Source of the DNA: a virus
Length of the DNA stretch: 64,000 nt
Virus record (IMG/VR): IMGVR_UViG_3300021964_009390
Coordinates: 158,462 to 222,461 of that record
Direction: 5' to 3' (one strand)
Shown: in pieces, positions 38,485-47,821 of the stretch
Position numbering within the stretch: position 1 is the first letter of the stretch
How the letters are laid out: each line of letters starts with the position of its first letter
Notes under the pieces: generated by a model
Told to the model about the DNA's origin: nothing
The model's database searches: none
Seen by the model: only the letters and a program-made list of their open reading frames with translations
Position numbers and translations under genes: made by a program

Positions 38485-41400
38485 ATGCCGGATAACACTA
38501 CAGAACCAAACACCGAAGGTCAACCGGCCCCGGATTTTAATTTATTGCGCAAGTCATTGTCACGGCTCGCGAAAAATTTTGATCTATTAAACAAAGCTTC
38601 TTTAAAAACGACTAAATCTTTATCGAAAATAGCAGAAGTTAACGTTGACAAGCTACAAGAAACCTCTCAGCAAACCGACACCAGAGTCCCGGCAGTAGCT
38701 CCTTCTGATTACCCATCGTTACAAAAAAATAATAACACATCTAGTCCAGTAGTGACTACTGTACAGTCACAAACTACATCGAGCTCTGACGCCGCAGTCA
38801 CTGACAAAGCAAAAAACGACACGGAACCAAAAAAACCCTCGGCCAAGCCACCTACATTCATAACTAAAATGACCGAACGGTTGAGAGACACGTTTGAGAA
38901 CGTGACTAGCAAAGCCACAGTTTCTAAAGACTCGTTCATGTATAAAACAATGGAAAGGGTCGGTAATACAGTGACTAGTGTCAAGGAAAAGCTCAAAGAC
39001 CAACCTAAAATAAACAAAATATTAGAGAGTTCTTCCGGAGCATTAACTACTATAAAAGAAAAACTCAAGGATCAACCGACGATCAACAAAGTATTAGAAA
39101 AATCTAGCACAGCTTTAGGGAATATAAAAGACAATTTAAAAGAACAACCAAAAAAACTTGCTGAATCTGCTGTAAAGTTCGGTAAAGAAGGTTGGCAAGA
39201 ACAAAAAGAAATGAACACACCATTAATGAAGGTCATTGCTGGTGTGAAAGAGCTAGGCAAAGGTAATATCACTGGAGCTGCCAAGCAAGTGATGAGTGCC
39301 AAGGATTCATACAATAAAATACAAAAACCAGACTCTAAAAAAGAAAAAACAAACACATCCAACCCACCACAAACAAACAACAAACAAACACCAACAAAAA
39401 CAAACACATCTACAGATAACACTACACCAAACATCACCGGTATACAGCAATTCAACGAGAAGCTAGACGAGAGTAGTAAAAAATTAGACGAATGGTCATC
39501 TAAAATTTCCGATATATTAAACAACAACACACAAGATGATGTAAAAATAAAAACATCAAACGAACCAACAGAAAAACCTGACGAACAATCCAAACCAGCT
39601 CCAAACATGACTCAATCAACTGATGAGAAGGGTTTACGACGATTGGACAAACCTAAACCAGTCAGAATCACCAATGTTGACGAAATAGCCAAAGCTATAC
39701 AGGGTATAGCAGTCAAAACAACTGGTGAATCTAGCGGTAAAGGCTCTGGAGTCATGATGTCCCCCGGTGGCGAAGAATCATCCGGTGGAATGTTAGGATC
39801 AATATTAGGAGGTGCATTGAGCTTGGGTAAAGCTGGATTGAAAAAAGCCGGAGGTCTGGTCAAGAGTGGTGCGAAAGGTGTATGGAATTTAGGAAAAAAA
39901 GCTTTCGGTGCCGGGAAATCACTACTAGGTAAAGGAGTCAACATGGCGAAAAACTTGGGTGGGAAAGCTGGAAAACTCGTCTCCGGTGGAGTGTCAAAAG
40001 TAAAAAATCTAGCCGGAGGCGCTGCTAAAAAGGTAGGTGGCTTTTTCTCTAAAATGTGGGGCGGAGCAAAAAGCTTGGGTAGCAAAGCGATAGGTAAAGT
40101 CAAGAGTGTGGGTAGTTCAGCAATGAAACTAGGTGGTAAAGCTCTAGGCAAAGCCAAAAGCCTTGGTAAGTCAGCAATTTCCGGAGTGAAAAAAGTGGCT
40201 AGCAAGCTAAACCCGGTGAAAGCATTTAAATCTGCGTTAGGGAAAATACCTGTAGGGAAATTACTAGCAAAAGTTGTAAAACTACCGATAATAGGCTCCG
40301 TCATATCCGGGGTATTAGCTGCATCTGAAGTGAAAGATATACTAGCTGATCCTAGCAAGTCTGAAAAAGACAAGCGTAAAGAAGTAGGTAAAGTTGTAGG
40401 TAAATCGATCGCTGGTATTATGGGTGGAGCTATAGCTGCTGGTGCTGTACAGATATTGAATGCGTTCCCTGGGTTGGGTGTAGCAGCAGCACCACTAGCA
40501 TATCTAGGAGGGGATTTTATAGGAAGTTCTATCGCTGGGTTCGTTATGAACAACGTCTCAGGTATCGATGAAAAAATAGGAGATATCACCGGGAAGGTGT
40601 TCAAATTAGACTTTAAAAAAGGCAGTAAAACTGATAAAAAAACACCAGAATCTGCAAAAAAAGCGAAAACTGAATCTAAAAAAATTGCTGATGGAGCCAA
40701 GTCTGACTCACCTGACAGTAAAAAACAAGACATAAAGGTGGACCCACTAAAAGCTCCGGACACTAAAAGTGATAGTAAACAATCTACAGATAAACCAATA
40801 CCTGACACCTCCGGAGGTCCCGGTTTCGCTACTCCTGAATTATCAAAAAATGAACCGGTAGACAAAGAACAGCTGTTAGAACAAAATCCTCAAATGCAAT
40901 CTGAGGAGCCAGGTGACAACAAATACGAAACTGAGGTAATTGCAGCAGAGACTCCGGTAATAACAACTCCAAGTGTTGCTGCTGAAAGTACAGGTACCGA
41001 ACCTGTGGATACGAAGTCACCGACTATTGTACCTATACCTACGAATAACACCGCAATAACACCTGAGGAAGCTTCAAAAACAAACATTCCGGTCATTCAA
41101 GGTGTACCTTTATCAAAAAATCAACCGAATAAGTTGAAACCTAACAATGTTGTCCAAAAGACCACACAAAGCTCTGACAACAATATAGTAGATAATCAGA
41201 CCGGTACTACTACTGCTGCTGACCCTGTGAAGGTTGAAGAGACATCGACCGCTCCCGGTATACAAAAAACCGCACTTATGAGTGTGGATGAGAGTGTACC
41301 CAAACAAATAGGGACCGCAGTAGCAGAAGCTATTAAACCAGCTCAATCTACTGAAACAATCGAAGATGTACCCGAACCGGATACTGATAATACAGCTAGT

Positions 41401-43023
41401 ACACTAACCTCCCCACCTGGTACAACCGCGGTGGTCCCGGCAAAGAAAAAAATGTCACTCTTGGATCGGGTCAAAGCGAAAAACTTTAAAGGCGGGTCTG
41501 ATACCACATCAACTCAACCCCCTAATGTAGCTAGTACCGGGGCTACAGCTGCTACTGGGGGTGGGATACTGGCTAAAGGGTTGAGTAAAATGAAATCGGG
41601 TGGTGGTAAACTAAAAGACAAAACATTTAGTAAAATTGACAGCATGACACCATGGTATGTACCCAAAGCTAGTACCATGGTTAAAATGTCAAAATCTAAA
41701 CTCGGCCGCAAGGGACTTGCTCTGGCTGGTGGTTATGCTCTTAAAAAGGCAAAAAACAAAATAGGTGATACTGCATCTGCTGCGGTGAGTAAAGGAAAAG
41801 ATTTACTAGGTAAGGTTGGTGATACTGGTAAAGGTTTAATAAAAAAAGCTATACCAAAGCCCAGTGGTGGTTTCTTATCCAAGATTGGAGACTTTATATC
41901 TTCTCCCGGTAAAAGTATAAAAGGAGCAATGTCTGCTCTAGCTACCAAAGCGAAGAGTTTGAACCCATTCGGTCGATCTAAATCAAAACCAACTAAAGCT
42001 ACAATCGAAACGAAACCCGGTTCTAGTTTAATGTCTAGAGGTACTGAAGAGTCAATAAAACCGGGTGATACATCTCAAGACCGGTTAAATAATACAAAAA
42101 TAGATTACAGTTCAACAGATGCATTGCTAGGTATAGATGATAAAACACAAAAAACCGCGACCCCAGAAGATAAAGTTAATAAACCCAAACCCACCAGTAA
42201 CTCTTTCTCTGACCGATTGAAAAATGTAAAAATGGACTTTGGTTCAACAGACGCGTTAATGGGTATTACAGACAAAGCAAAAACCGGTGGTAAATCGTTA
42301 CTAAGTAAAGCCAAAGGCGTGGGTAAATCGCTAGGCACCAAAGCGAAAAGCTTGTTAGGTGGTGCTGGTAAAATAGGTAGTACTATCTCTGACCGATTGA
42401 AAAATGTAAAAATGGACTTTGGTTCAACAGACGCGTTAATGGGTATTACAGACAAAGCAAAAACCGGTGGTAAATCACTAGGCACCAAAGCGAAAAGCTT
42501 GTTAGGTGGTGCTGGTAAAATAGGTAGCGGATTGATTAAAAAAATACCGGGTGGTGAATCGTTACTAGGCAAAGCGGCAAAACTTGCTTCCGGTGGTATA
42601 TCGAAAATTAAATCTGGTATGAAAGGTATACCAACTAAATTAAAATCTACAAAAGGTAAAATATTGAAGAAATCCACCCCGGTGGATTCAGTTGAAAAAT
42701 CTAGCGAAAAGAAACCTGGGTTGTTAACTAAATTTAAAAAATCATCCGCAATGCTGGCTGGTAGTGCTGTCGCCGGCGCAACAGCTGCAAAAGAAAAAGC
42801 TAAATCAATGGCTCCGGGCTTGAAAGAAAAATGGAGGGAAGGTACTACACCTCAGAAAAGTGATGAAAAGGAACAAAAACCAGGAATTATTTCTAACAGC
42901 TCATCTAGCAGTAGTACAAACACTACAGTGATCAATCGTTACGATACAGACACTATAAGCCGGTGGAGGAGCAAATACATAGATGATCAACACAAGCCCG
43001 GTCACTACTCCTTATTTAGTTGA
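38485..43023 (+). CDS. Tape measure protein (gp29 position), repeat-rich, 1512 residues
   Basis: A 1512-residue protein, against 590 in T4 gp29. The N-terminal 300 residues are polar and helical with a twofold repeat of a KLKDQP motif near 171 and 193. Residues 440-590 consist of Gly/Lys-rich amphipathic repeats (KSLGSKAIGKVKSVGSSAMK and relatives). A hydrophobic region near 590-690 (IIGSVISGVLAASEV and AAPLAYLGGDFIGSSIAGFV) follows. Residues 700-1000 are Pro/Thr/Lys-rich. Near 1240-1350 a recent internal duplication of FGSTDALMGITDKAKTGGKS occurs. Placement between gp26-like and gp48-like genes supports the tape measure role. Confidence 0.75.
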   Translation: MPDNTTEPNTEGQPAPDFNLLRKSLSRLAKNFDLLNKASLKTTKSLSKIAEVNVDKLQETSQQTDTRVPAVAPSDYPSLQKNNNTSSPVVTTVQSQTTSSSDAAVTDKAKNDTEPKKPSAKPPTFITKMTERLRDTFENVTSKATVSKDSFMYKTMERVGNTVTSVKEKLKDQPKINKILESSSGALTTIKEKLKDQPTINKVLEKSSTALGNIKDNLKEQPKKLAESAVKFGKEGWQEQKEMNTPLMKVIAGVKELGKGNITGAAKQVMSAKDSYNKIQKPDSKKEKTNTSNPPQTNNKQTPTKTNTSTDNTTPNITGIQQFNEKLDESSKKLDEWSSKISDILNNNTQDDVKIKTSNEPTEKPDEQSKPAPNMTQSTDEKGLRRLDKPKPVRITNVDEIAKAIQGIAVKTTGESSGKGSGVMMSPGGEESSGGMLGSILGGALSLGKAGLKKAGGLVKSGAKGVWNLGKKAFGAGKSLLGKGVNMAKNLGGKAGKLVSGGVSKVKNLAGGAAKKVGGFFSKMWGGAKSLGSKAIGKVKSVGSSAMKLGGKALGKAKSLGKSAISGVKKVASKLNPVKAFKSALGKIPVGKLLAKVVKLPIIGSVISGVLAASEVKDILADPSKSEKDKRKEVGKVVGKSIAGIMGGAIAAGAVQILNAFPGLGVAAAPLAYLGGDFIGSSIAGFVMNNVSGIDEKIGDITGKVFKLDFKKGSKTDKKTPESAKKAKTESKKIADGAKSDSPDSKKQDIKVDPLKAPDTKSDSKQSTDKPIPDTSGGPGFATPELSKNEPVDKEQLLEQNPQMQSEEPGDNKYETEVIAAETPVITTPSVAAESTGTEPVDTKSPTIVPIPTNNTAITPEEASKTNIPVIQGVPLSKNQPNKLKPNNVVQKTTQSSDNNIVDNQTGTTTAADPVKVEETSTAPGIQKTALMSVDESVPKQIGTAVAEAIKPAQSTETIEDVPEPDTDNTASTLTSPPGTTAVVPAKKKMSLLDRVKAKNFKGGSDTTSTQPPNVASTGATAATGGGILAKGLSKMKSGGGKLKDKTFSKIDSMTPWYVPKASTMVKMSKSKLGRKGLALAGGYALKKAKNKIGDTASAAVSKGKDLLGKVGDTGKGLIKKAIPKPSGGFLSKIGDFISSPGKSIKGAMSALATKAKSLNPFGRSKSKPTKATIETKPGSSLMSRGTEESIKPGDTSQDRLNNTKIDYSSTDALLGIDDKTQKTATPEDKVNKPKPTSNSFSDRLKNVKMDFGSTDALMGITDKAKTGGKSLLSKAKGVGKSLGTKAKSLLGGAGKIGSTISDRLKNVKMDFGSTDALMGITDKAKTGGKSLGTKAKSLLGGAGKIGSGLIKKIPGGESLLGKAAKLASGGISKIKSGMKGIPTKLKSTKGKILKKSTPVDSVEKSSEKKPGLLTKFKKSSAMLAGSAVAGATAAKEKAKSMAPGLKEKWREGTTPQKSDEKEQKPGIISNSSSSSSTNTTVINRYDTDTISRWRSKYIDDQHKPGHYSLFS
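42206..42296 (+). repeat. Exact 91-bp direct repeat, copy A, within the tape measure gene
   Basis: Begins TCTCTGACCGATTGAAAAAT and encodes SDRLKNVKMDFGSTDALMGI plus following residues. It is identical to 42386-42476, 180 bp downstream, and stays in frame. Confidence 0.9.
42331..42380 (+). repeat. 50-bp direct repeat, copy A, within the tape measure gene
   Basis: Begins CTAGGCACCAAAGCGAAAAG, encoding part of LGTKAKSLLGGAGKIG. It matches 42478-42527 at 147 bp distance. The differing distances imply a 33-bp in-frame deletion or insertion in one copy after duplication. Confidence 0.85.
42386..42476 (+). repeat. Exact 91-bp direct repeat, copy B, within the tape measure gene
   Basis: Second copy of 42206-42296. 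It lacks the extra 11 codons that follow copy A. Confidence 0.9.
42478..42527 (+). repeat. 50-bp direct repeat, copy B, within the tape measure gene
   Basis: Second copy of 42331-42380, following repeat B directly. Confidence 0.85.
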
Positions 43024-43042
43024 TTGTAAACTAGAACACTAG

Positions 43043-43050
43043 ATTAAATA
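43043..43050 (+). promoter_or_regulatory. Late promoter for the gene at 43058
   Basis: ATTAAATA, seven bases before the ATG at 43058. Confidence 0.65.
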
Positions 43051-43057
43051 TAGATAT

Positions 43058-44134
43058 ATGGCCAAACCACCCTATACATACATATGGTACTTTGATGAAC
43101 GTAGCGGTTTCAGTGACGGGCAATCCGCTCCTAAGCTTGTTGGTGTAAATGGAACTGGTAGTAACGATGGTATAGGTGGGGCAGTCAAACCAGATATAGA
43201 AGGTTACACATACATAAATGTGAGTAAGCATTTTAGCTGGACGTTACAAGATGAACGTAACGAGGTACCTAGAGTAATATTGAAAGAGCTAGTACAGGAT
43301 CAAACTGCTTTGCTGACCCGCGCCAAATATTTTTTAGGACAATCTTCAGACATCGGTACTGCATTGGGTATAGCGTTCACAGACGTACTAGATTCGTACA
43401 CCGGGTTATACGCAACAAGTGACACCGGATTCTATTATGACTTACCCAGCTTGGATGGCGACTATTTAAAAACCGGTGGTAACAGCTTTTCTGCCGGTGC
43501 AGATGGTAAGGGTATGATCAAAGGTGCCGGTGATGTCGCCGCCGGTTTGATGGGTGGTGCAGACAGTAAATTTGGTAAAGCCGCTAGAGGAATCGCATCT
43601 GCATTAGCGGAAGGCCCGGACATGATAGGTAAATTTAGAGAGGCTTTCACCGCTGGTGGTGGTGGTTACTATACGGAACAGCCGCAATTTTACCAGCATG
43701 GACAAAACGCTAGACAGCACACGGTCAAATTCCCATTATACAATACAGGCGATTACGATGATATGATCCGTAATTTCCAACTAGCTTACATGTTAGTGTA
43801 TCAAAATTTACCTAACAGAAACAGTAAACAGATTATCATGCCACCTTGTATATATGAATTGACTATACCTGGTGTGACATATTGCCCGTATGTGTATATG
43901 AGTAGTGTGGATGTTACATTTATGGGTTCTCGTCATGAAATGACATTGAAATTACCATTTGAAAGTATGGACGATTACAAAGGTGTACGTGTCACAGTAC
44001 CAGAAGCATACGAAATAACTCTAAATATACAAGAATTGGTAGGCCATACTAAAAACTTTATGTATTTCAATGTTGACCGGCTAGTATCAACTGGGGTTGA
44101 GTCTATAGATTTAGGAGTGGAGGGTAACGAGTAA
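43058..44134 (+). CDS. 48: gp48-like baseplate tail tube cap
   Basis: A 358-residue protein (T4 gp48 is 364). The middle carries an Ala/Gly linker (GAGDVAAGLMGGADSKFGKA), then HTVKFPLYNTGDYDDMIRNF, which parallels the T4 gp48 strand and helix before its NFF region. The C-terminal pattern PEAYEITLNIQELVGHTKNF resembles the PSTFTLEITMREI end of gp48. It directly follows the tape measure gene, as 48 follows 29 in T4. It would cap the hub and start tube growth. Match is by pattern only. Confidence 0.62.
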   Translation: MAKPPYTYIWYFDERSGFSDGQSAPKLVGVNGTGSNDGIGGAVKPDIEGYTYINVSKHFSWTLQDERNEVPRVILKELVQDQTALLTRAKYFLGQSSDIGTALGIAFTDVLDSYTGLYATSDTGFYYDLPSLDGDYLKTGGNSFSAGADGKGMIKGAGDVAAGLMGGADSKFGKAARGIASALAEGPDMIGKFREAFTAGGGGYYTEQPQFYQHGQNARQHTVKFPLYNTGDYDDMIRNFQLAYMLVYQNLPNRNSKQIIMPPCIYELTIPGVTYCPYVYMSSVDVTFMGSRHEMTLKLPFESMDDYKGVRVTVPEAYEITLNIQELVGHTKNFMYFNVDRLVSTGVESIDLGVEGNE

Positions 44135-44135
44135 C

Positions 44136-44519
44136 ATGGACGCGACTGGTGCATTCCACAACCAAATTGAAGAGTTAGAAGCTATAGCGGATAGTCGATA
44201 TGAAAATATTTTCCGCATGTTCAGTAGAGACGAAAAATATTTCTACAATATACTGAGAAGAGTCAATATTGATATAGACAATGCGGATCCTCAAACATTC
44301 AATATAAGAAAAATAAAATACGACATGCCATGGACAGTCATAAGTTACAGAGCGTACGGTACAACCGATCTGTGGTGGATGGTGTACTTTGCAAATCAAG
44401 ACAAATTTAAATCTCCTCTAGAACTGGTACCTGGTGGTACTGAGTTGAACATAATAAAACCGGTACATCTCCGCGATATTGTAGATGAGATCAACCAAGA
44501 ACTTACACCTAAAGTATAA
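44136..44519 (+). CDS. 53: gp53 baseplate wedge protein
   Basis: A 127-residue protein, shorter than T4 gp53 (196). It has FYNILRRVNIDI, then IRKIKYDMPWTVISYRAYGT, and TDLWWMVYFANQDKFKSPLE, the hallmark gp53 region with the TDLWW...NQ segment, and ends in a LysM-like GGTELNIIKP. gp53 completes the wedge by joining gp6 to neighbouring wedges. No gap to neighbours: one base after the gp48-like gene, and its stop abuts the next ATG. Confidence 0.8.
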   Translation: MDATGAFHNQIEELEAIADSRYENIFRMFSRDEKYFYNILRRVNIDIDNADPQTFNIRKIKYDMPWTVISYRAYGTTDLWWMVYFANQDKFKSPLELVPGGTELNIIKPVHLRDIVDEINQELTPKV

Positions 44520-46193
44520 ATGATAAATTTACCATCATTCGGTAATGCCAAACAATTGGACGAATTTGTAAACAATTATGCAAAACGTAACACCGTGTCT
44601 ATTGATAATCGTGACCTGTTTTTCGCCTGCGCATTAGATAATGGTAAACAGCGCAGCTTGTTTGTGAAGTCTGGAGTTGAGACCCTGGTGATTGAAGATG
44701 ATTTATTCAGCTGGTATACAAAAGGTTACATAACTTTTCGAGATGATGAAGATGCAATTGAACGGGCCCCGGGACCGGACAAGTTACTAGACATGCTCCG
44801 ATTGAGTACTGGTTATAAGATAAGAGGTGATGGTAGAGATATACTATCCATAAACATAACACCAAAAATAGACCATGTAAAGACTTTTATTGCCAAAATA
44901 TCCGGAATGGAAGCCCAACCAGACGATGATATATACAAATTAGCAAACGAATATGCCGTATATGATATAAAGCAAGACTATACAGATGATGGTCGCCAGT
45001 TAAAAACACTATATTTTTGGGACTTACGCTACCAATTGTTACTAGAAAGAAATGTACATTATTCAACCGCGCTAGTCAAGGGAAAAAAAGACCCGGCGTT
45101 TGGGAAAAAAATACGACAAGTTAACAACACAGATCGAGGTGTAAGCAGTGGTGAAGCCATACAGGAATATATCAAGCAATCGCTAGAAGACCAAAACCCG
45201 GAATTTGATGACGATTGGGACAAAGGTGGTACTGAAGTTTTTTATTCATCCCCATCACAGTATAAAGGTATAAACGATTTAGATTGGTTGATGGACTCCC
45301 ATGTAAGTGACAGTTCAGCTGACAATGACTTTGGTATACTGAAATATGACCATTTCACTAAAAAATGGACCTTACAAGGAGTAAGTAAATACTTCGAACA
45401 GGCGACCAAAGGAGATGAAGCTGGAGACTATCAGCTTGATAAATTTCAAATATCATACCACGCCGGAAGCTTACCTAGCTGGTTAAGTTTTTTCGGTGCT
45501 AAAAATAAAGCACCAAAATTTAAATTAAGTGATTTGAACAGTAAGAAAAAAAGCCTCAAGGTACCATTACCGAAGCTAGGTCAACTGTCTAGAAAAAACA
45601 TTATACTAGGTGAAGTCGCTGAAATCGAAAAAGATAAATGGAAGTTTAGCGACCTAGCGGGGGTTGATAATCAAACACTATTGACAACATACGCGGTACA
45701 TAGCTACAACATATCATCACATGAGTTCAATATAGACGTATATAACAATGAGATACAAACAGTCACAGAAAAATTTCAAAAACAATACATTGAGAAAAAC
45801 TTTTTAGGGGACGATAAACCATCTACAAGTTTCAACATAACACCTGGTAAGAAAAACCGTAAAGTTATAAACAATATGTATACACTGAGTAATGATGAAA
45901 AGGTCCGCGCAGTCAAGGGTAGAAATCAGCTCTATAAAAATTTAATTTTTTTAAATAATGCATGTAGTTTAGATTTAAAGGGTGAAACACACAGAAGATC
46001 CGGTAGGTTTTTCAGTTTAGATAGACAAGGGTTTTACTTCGATAATGAATTTGATGAAAAGGTATTAGGGCAGTATTTTATTGTCAATGTAAAACATATA
46101 TTTGATGGAGAAACATATAAAAACGAGGTACTAGGAGTGAAACCATATAGATATGCAGAACCGGCCTTTGAACTTAAAAAGATAATAGAATAA
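44520..46193 (+). CDS. Baseplate hub protein (gp27/gpD-like)
   Basis: A 557-residue protein with the hub fold seen in gp27/VgrG-type proteins. LSINITPKIDHVKTFIAKIS, YAVYDIKQDYTDDGRQLKTL, and TYAVHSYNISSHEFNIDVYN are typical beta-domain segments. The C-terminal RSGRFFSLDRQGFYFDNEFD, then LGQYFIVNVKHIFDGETYKN, matches the conserved end of marine T4-like hub proteins that describes a nested interface. No lysozyme domain is attached. Located immediately after gp53. It forms the trimeric centre of the baseplate. Confidence 0.7.
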   Translation: MINLPSFGNAKQLDEFVNNYAKRNTVSIDNRDLFFACALDNGKQRSLFVKSGVETLVIEDDLFSWYTKGYITFRDDEDAIERAPGPDKLLDMLRLSTGYKIRGDGRDILSINITPKIDHVKTFIAKISGMEAQPDDDIYKLANEYAVYDIKQDYTDDGRQLKTLYFWDLRYQLLLERNVHYSTALVKGKKDPAFGKKIRQVNNTDRGVSSGEAIQEYIKQSLEDQNPEFDDDWDKGGTEVFYSSPSQYKGINDLDWLMDSHVSDSSADNDFGILKYDHFTKKWTLQGVSKYFEQATKGDEAGDYQLDKFQISYHAGSLPSWLSFFGAKNKAPKFKLSDLNSKKKSLKVPLPKLGQLSRKNIILGEVAEIEKDKWKFSDLAGVDNQTLLTTYAVHSYNISSHEFNIDVYNNEIQTVTEKFQKQYIEKNFLGDDKPSTSFNITPGKKNRKVINNMYTLSNDEKVRAVKGRNQLYKNLIFLNNACSLDLKGETHRRSGRFFSLDRQGFYFDNEFDEKVLGQYFIVNVKHIFDGETYKNEVLGVKPYRYAEPAFELKKIIE

Positions 46194-47266
46194 TGGCCGA
46201 GCAAACCACTAATCCAGAAATGACTGATGTAAATCTGGCAAACACAGCCGATTTCCTCAAAGCATTTAGTGATTATAACGAGCACCTAGGTAAGTTTGCC
46301 AAACAAATCGCGTTGGCATCTGTATATCAGTATACCGACGTTACTGTAGATCCAATAACAGACAAGGCTAAGCTTTTTGAGTCTTTGACTAAAGGTACGT
46401 TAAAAATATCTACAGAAACTAGAGGTGCAAAGGATACAAAAGGTAAATCACCACCAGTTGTGACGGACACAGCATTGGGTTTCAACAACGATTCCGGTAC
46501 CGGTCTAGACGATGACTTTTTAGCATATTGGATAGAAAAATATCGTTTGTTACACCCGGTCATTCAACGTGAATGTGAAAAACTACTTCCAGGAGCAGCA
46601 AATGTATATTTTAAAGATATCAGTGAGAGTATAGGTTGTTTAACAGAAGCGGACTGGATTGATGATGACAAGGTGTTACCCATGTTTGATGTGACAGTGA
46701 CACAATACGACCCACCAGTTGTATACAATAGCAAATTACATAACAAATTGAGCACCAACACACAGTTAGTGAGTTTAAAAATGAGCAAATTGCTCAATGT
46801 GAACACTAGAAAAAATTTAATAAACATTATAAACGGTCCAAATAGCCATAAATTGGAAAAAGACAGTAGTACTGATTCTCATGGTAACAATCTCATAACA
46901 GATTTTGAGCATCGAACCAGAATGAACAAAATATTAACAGAACTAGTAAACATACTACAAAAGCAATACGAGGATTTGTGGAGATTGGTGGATTGGTTTA
47001 ACACCAAAGAGAATACTAGCAGTTTAAAATTTAAAAAGGTAAAACTAGACATTGAAGAAGTAAAAGTAGATGTAGATATACTAAAAAATAAATTGTACAA
47101 AACAAAAAAAGAGATGACAAACAATTGTGTGTTGAGTGTAGATTGTGAAGATAAACAAGCACGTGTAGCAAGACTAGCCAAGGAAAAAGCAGAAGATGCA
47201 GCACTTCAGGCCAAGAGGAAAGCTAGTTTGTTAGAAAAAATTAAAGGGATGATTGGTCTAGGTTAA
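46193..47266 (+). CDS. Late structural protein, unknown function
   Basis: A 357-residue protein starting MAEQTTNPEMTDVNLANTAD. The middle is mixed alpha-beta. Residues 255-330 contain a coiled coil (RMNKILTELVNILQKQYEDL and VDVDILKNKLYKTKKEM). The C-terminus is Ala/Lys-rich. No family recognised; hub- or baseplate-associated by context. ATG overlaps the previous stop (TAATGG), and the end overlaps the convergent small terminase gene by four bases. Confidence 0.72.
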   Translation: MAEQTTNPEMTDVNLANTADFLKAFSDYNEHLGKFAKQIALASVYQYTDVTVDPITDKAKLFESLTKGTLKISTETRGAKDTKGKSPPVVTDTALGFNNDSGTGLDDDFLAYWIEKYRLLHPVIQRECEKLLPGAANVYFKDISESIGCLTEADWIDDDKVLPMFDVTVTQYDPPVVYNSKLHNKLSTNTQLVSLKMSKLLNVNTRKNLINIINGPNSHKLEKDSSTDSHGNNLITDFEHRTRMNKILTELVNILQKQYEDLWRLVDWFNTKENTSSLKFKKVKLDIEEVKVDVDILKNKLYKTKKEMTNNCVLSVDCEDKQARVARLAKEKAEDAALQAKRKASLLEKIKGMIGLG

Positions 47267-47766
47267 TCCGCGACATCGTTATCTAAGTCATCTGTCACAC
47301 AATCCACGTCGATAACATCGCTTTTTTCCAAAAGCTTTTTAAAAATTTCTTCTCTAGTACCAATCAACTTAGTTTTATTATTATCATCATTTATTTGTTT
47401 TTTGGCCTCTATATCCATTTGCTTAATTTTTACTTGAGTATCTACGCGCTGGTTACTGGTATGTAGCTTGGTTAAATTATCTATTGCTGTACTAGTAGCT
47501 TTTAACAGTTCTGCAAAACTACCTATATCTTCTGCGTTTGGAGCAGCTGCAACATATTGCTTCATTATTTGCAACACATCAACACTATCCTTTATCAAAG
47601 TTCCTTGATTATCTAGTATAAACTGCTCTAGATCATGTTTATTTAAGTTCATTTTTTCAGCAGCAGCTACAAGCTCATCAGTATCCGACACACCACCTTG
47701 TAGTTGTTCTATTAAATCCTGAACACCATCAAATGGGTCTTCTTCTTGTTGGATTTGCTCCGTCAT
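47263..47766 (-). CDS. 16: gp16-like small terminase subunit
   Basis: A 167-residue protein. After an acidic N-terminus (MTEQIQQEEDPFDGVQDLIE), the core has DSVDVLQIMKQYVAAAPNAE and FAELLKATSTAIDNLTKLHT, a helical pair like those in small terminase proteins of marine T4-like phages, then a Lys/Asp-rich helix. It would recognise DNA for packaging and regulate gp17. The start at 47766 is chosen because a late octamer ends five bases upstream; an ATG at 47808 would include the promoter. It lies 17 kb from the large subunit on the same strand. Confidence 0.6.
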   Translation of the reverse strand: MTEQIQQEEDPFDGVQDLIEQLQGGVSDTDELVAAAEKMNLNKHDLEQFILDNQGTLIKDSVDVLQIMKQYVAAAPNAEDIGSFAELLKATSTAIDNLTKLHTSNQRVDTQVKIKQMDIEAKKQINDDNNKTKLIGTREEIFKKLLEKSDVIDVDCVTDDLDNDVAD

Positions 47767-47771
47767 AATTA

Positions 47772-47779
47772 TATTTAGA
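47772..47779 (-). promoter_or_regulatory. Late promoter for the small terminase
   Basis: TCTAAATA on the minus strand, five bases before the ATG at 47766. It overlaps the upstream edge of the divergent sigma70-like promoter. Confidence 0.65.
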
Positions 47780-47786
47780 CTGACAC

Positions 47787-47815
47787 TTGAAATATACAAT
47801 ACTATCATGTATAAT
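47787..47815 (+). promoter_or_regulatory. Sigma70-like promoter for the small 47822 gene and dut
   Basis: TTGAAA at 47787-47792, 17 bp, TATAAT at 47810-47815. Predicted +1 is the ATG at 47822, which supports that small gene. Confidence 0.85.
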
Positions 47816-47821
47816 ATTGAA

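Noticed and set aside
39612-40865. Long minus-strand open frame (417 codons) within the tape measure gene
   Set aside because: It is antisense to the Lys/Gly-rich repeat region; its Pro/Phe/Ala-rich composition mirrors those codons, and it has no late or sigma70-like promoter before it.
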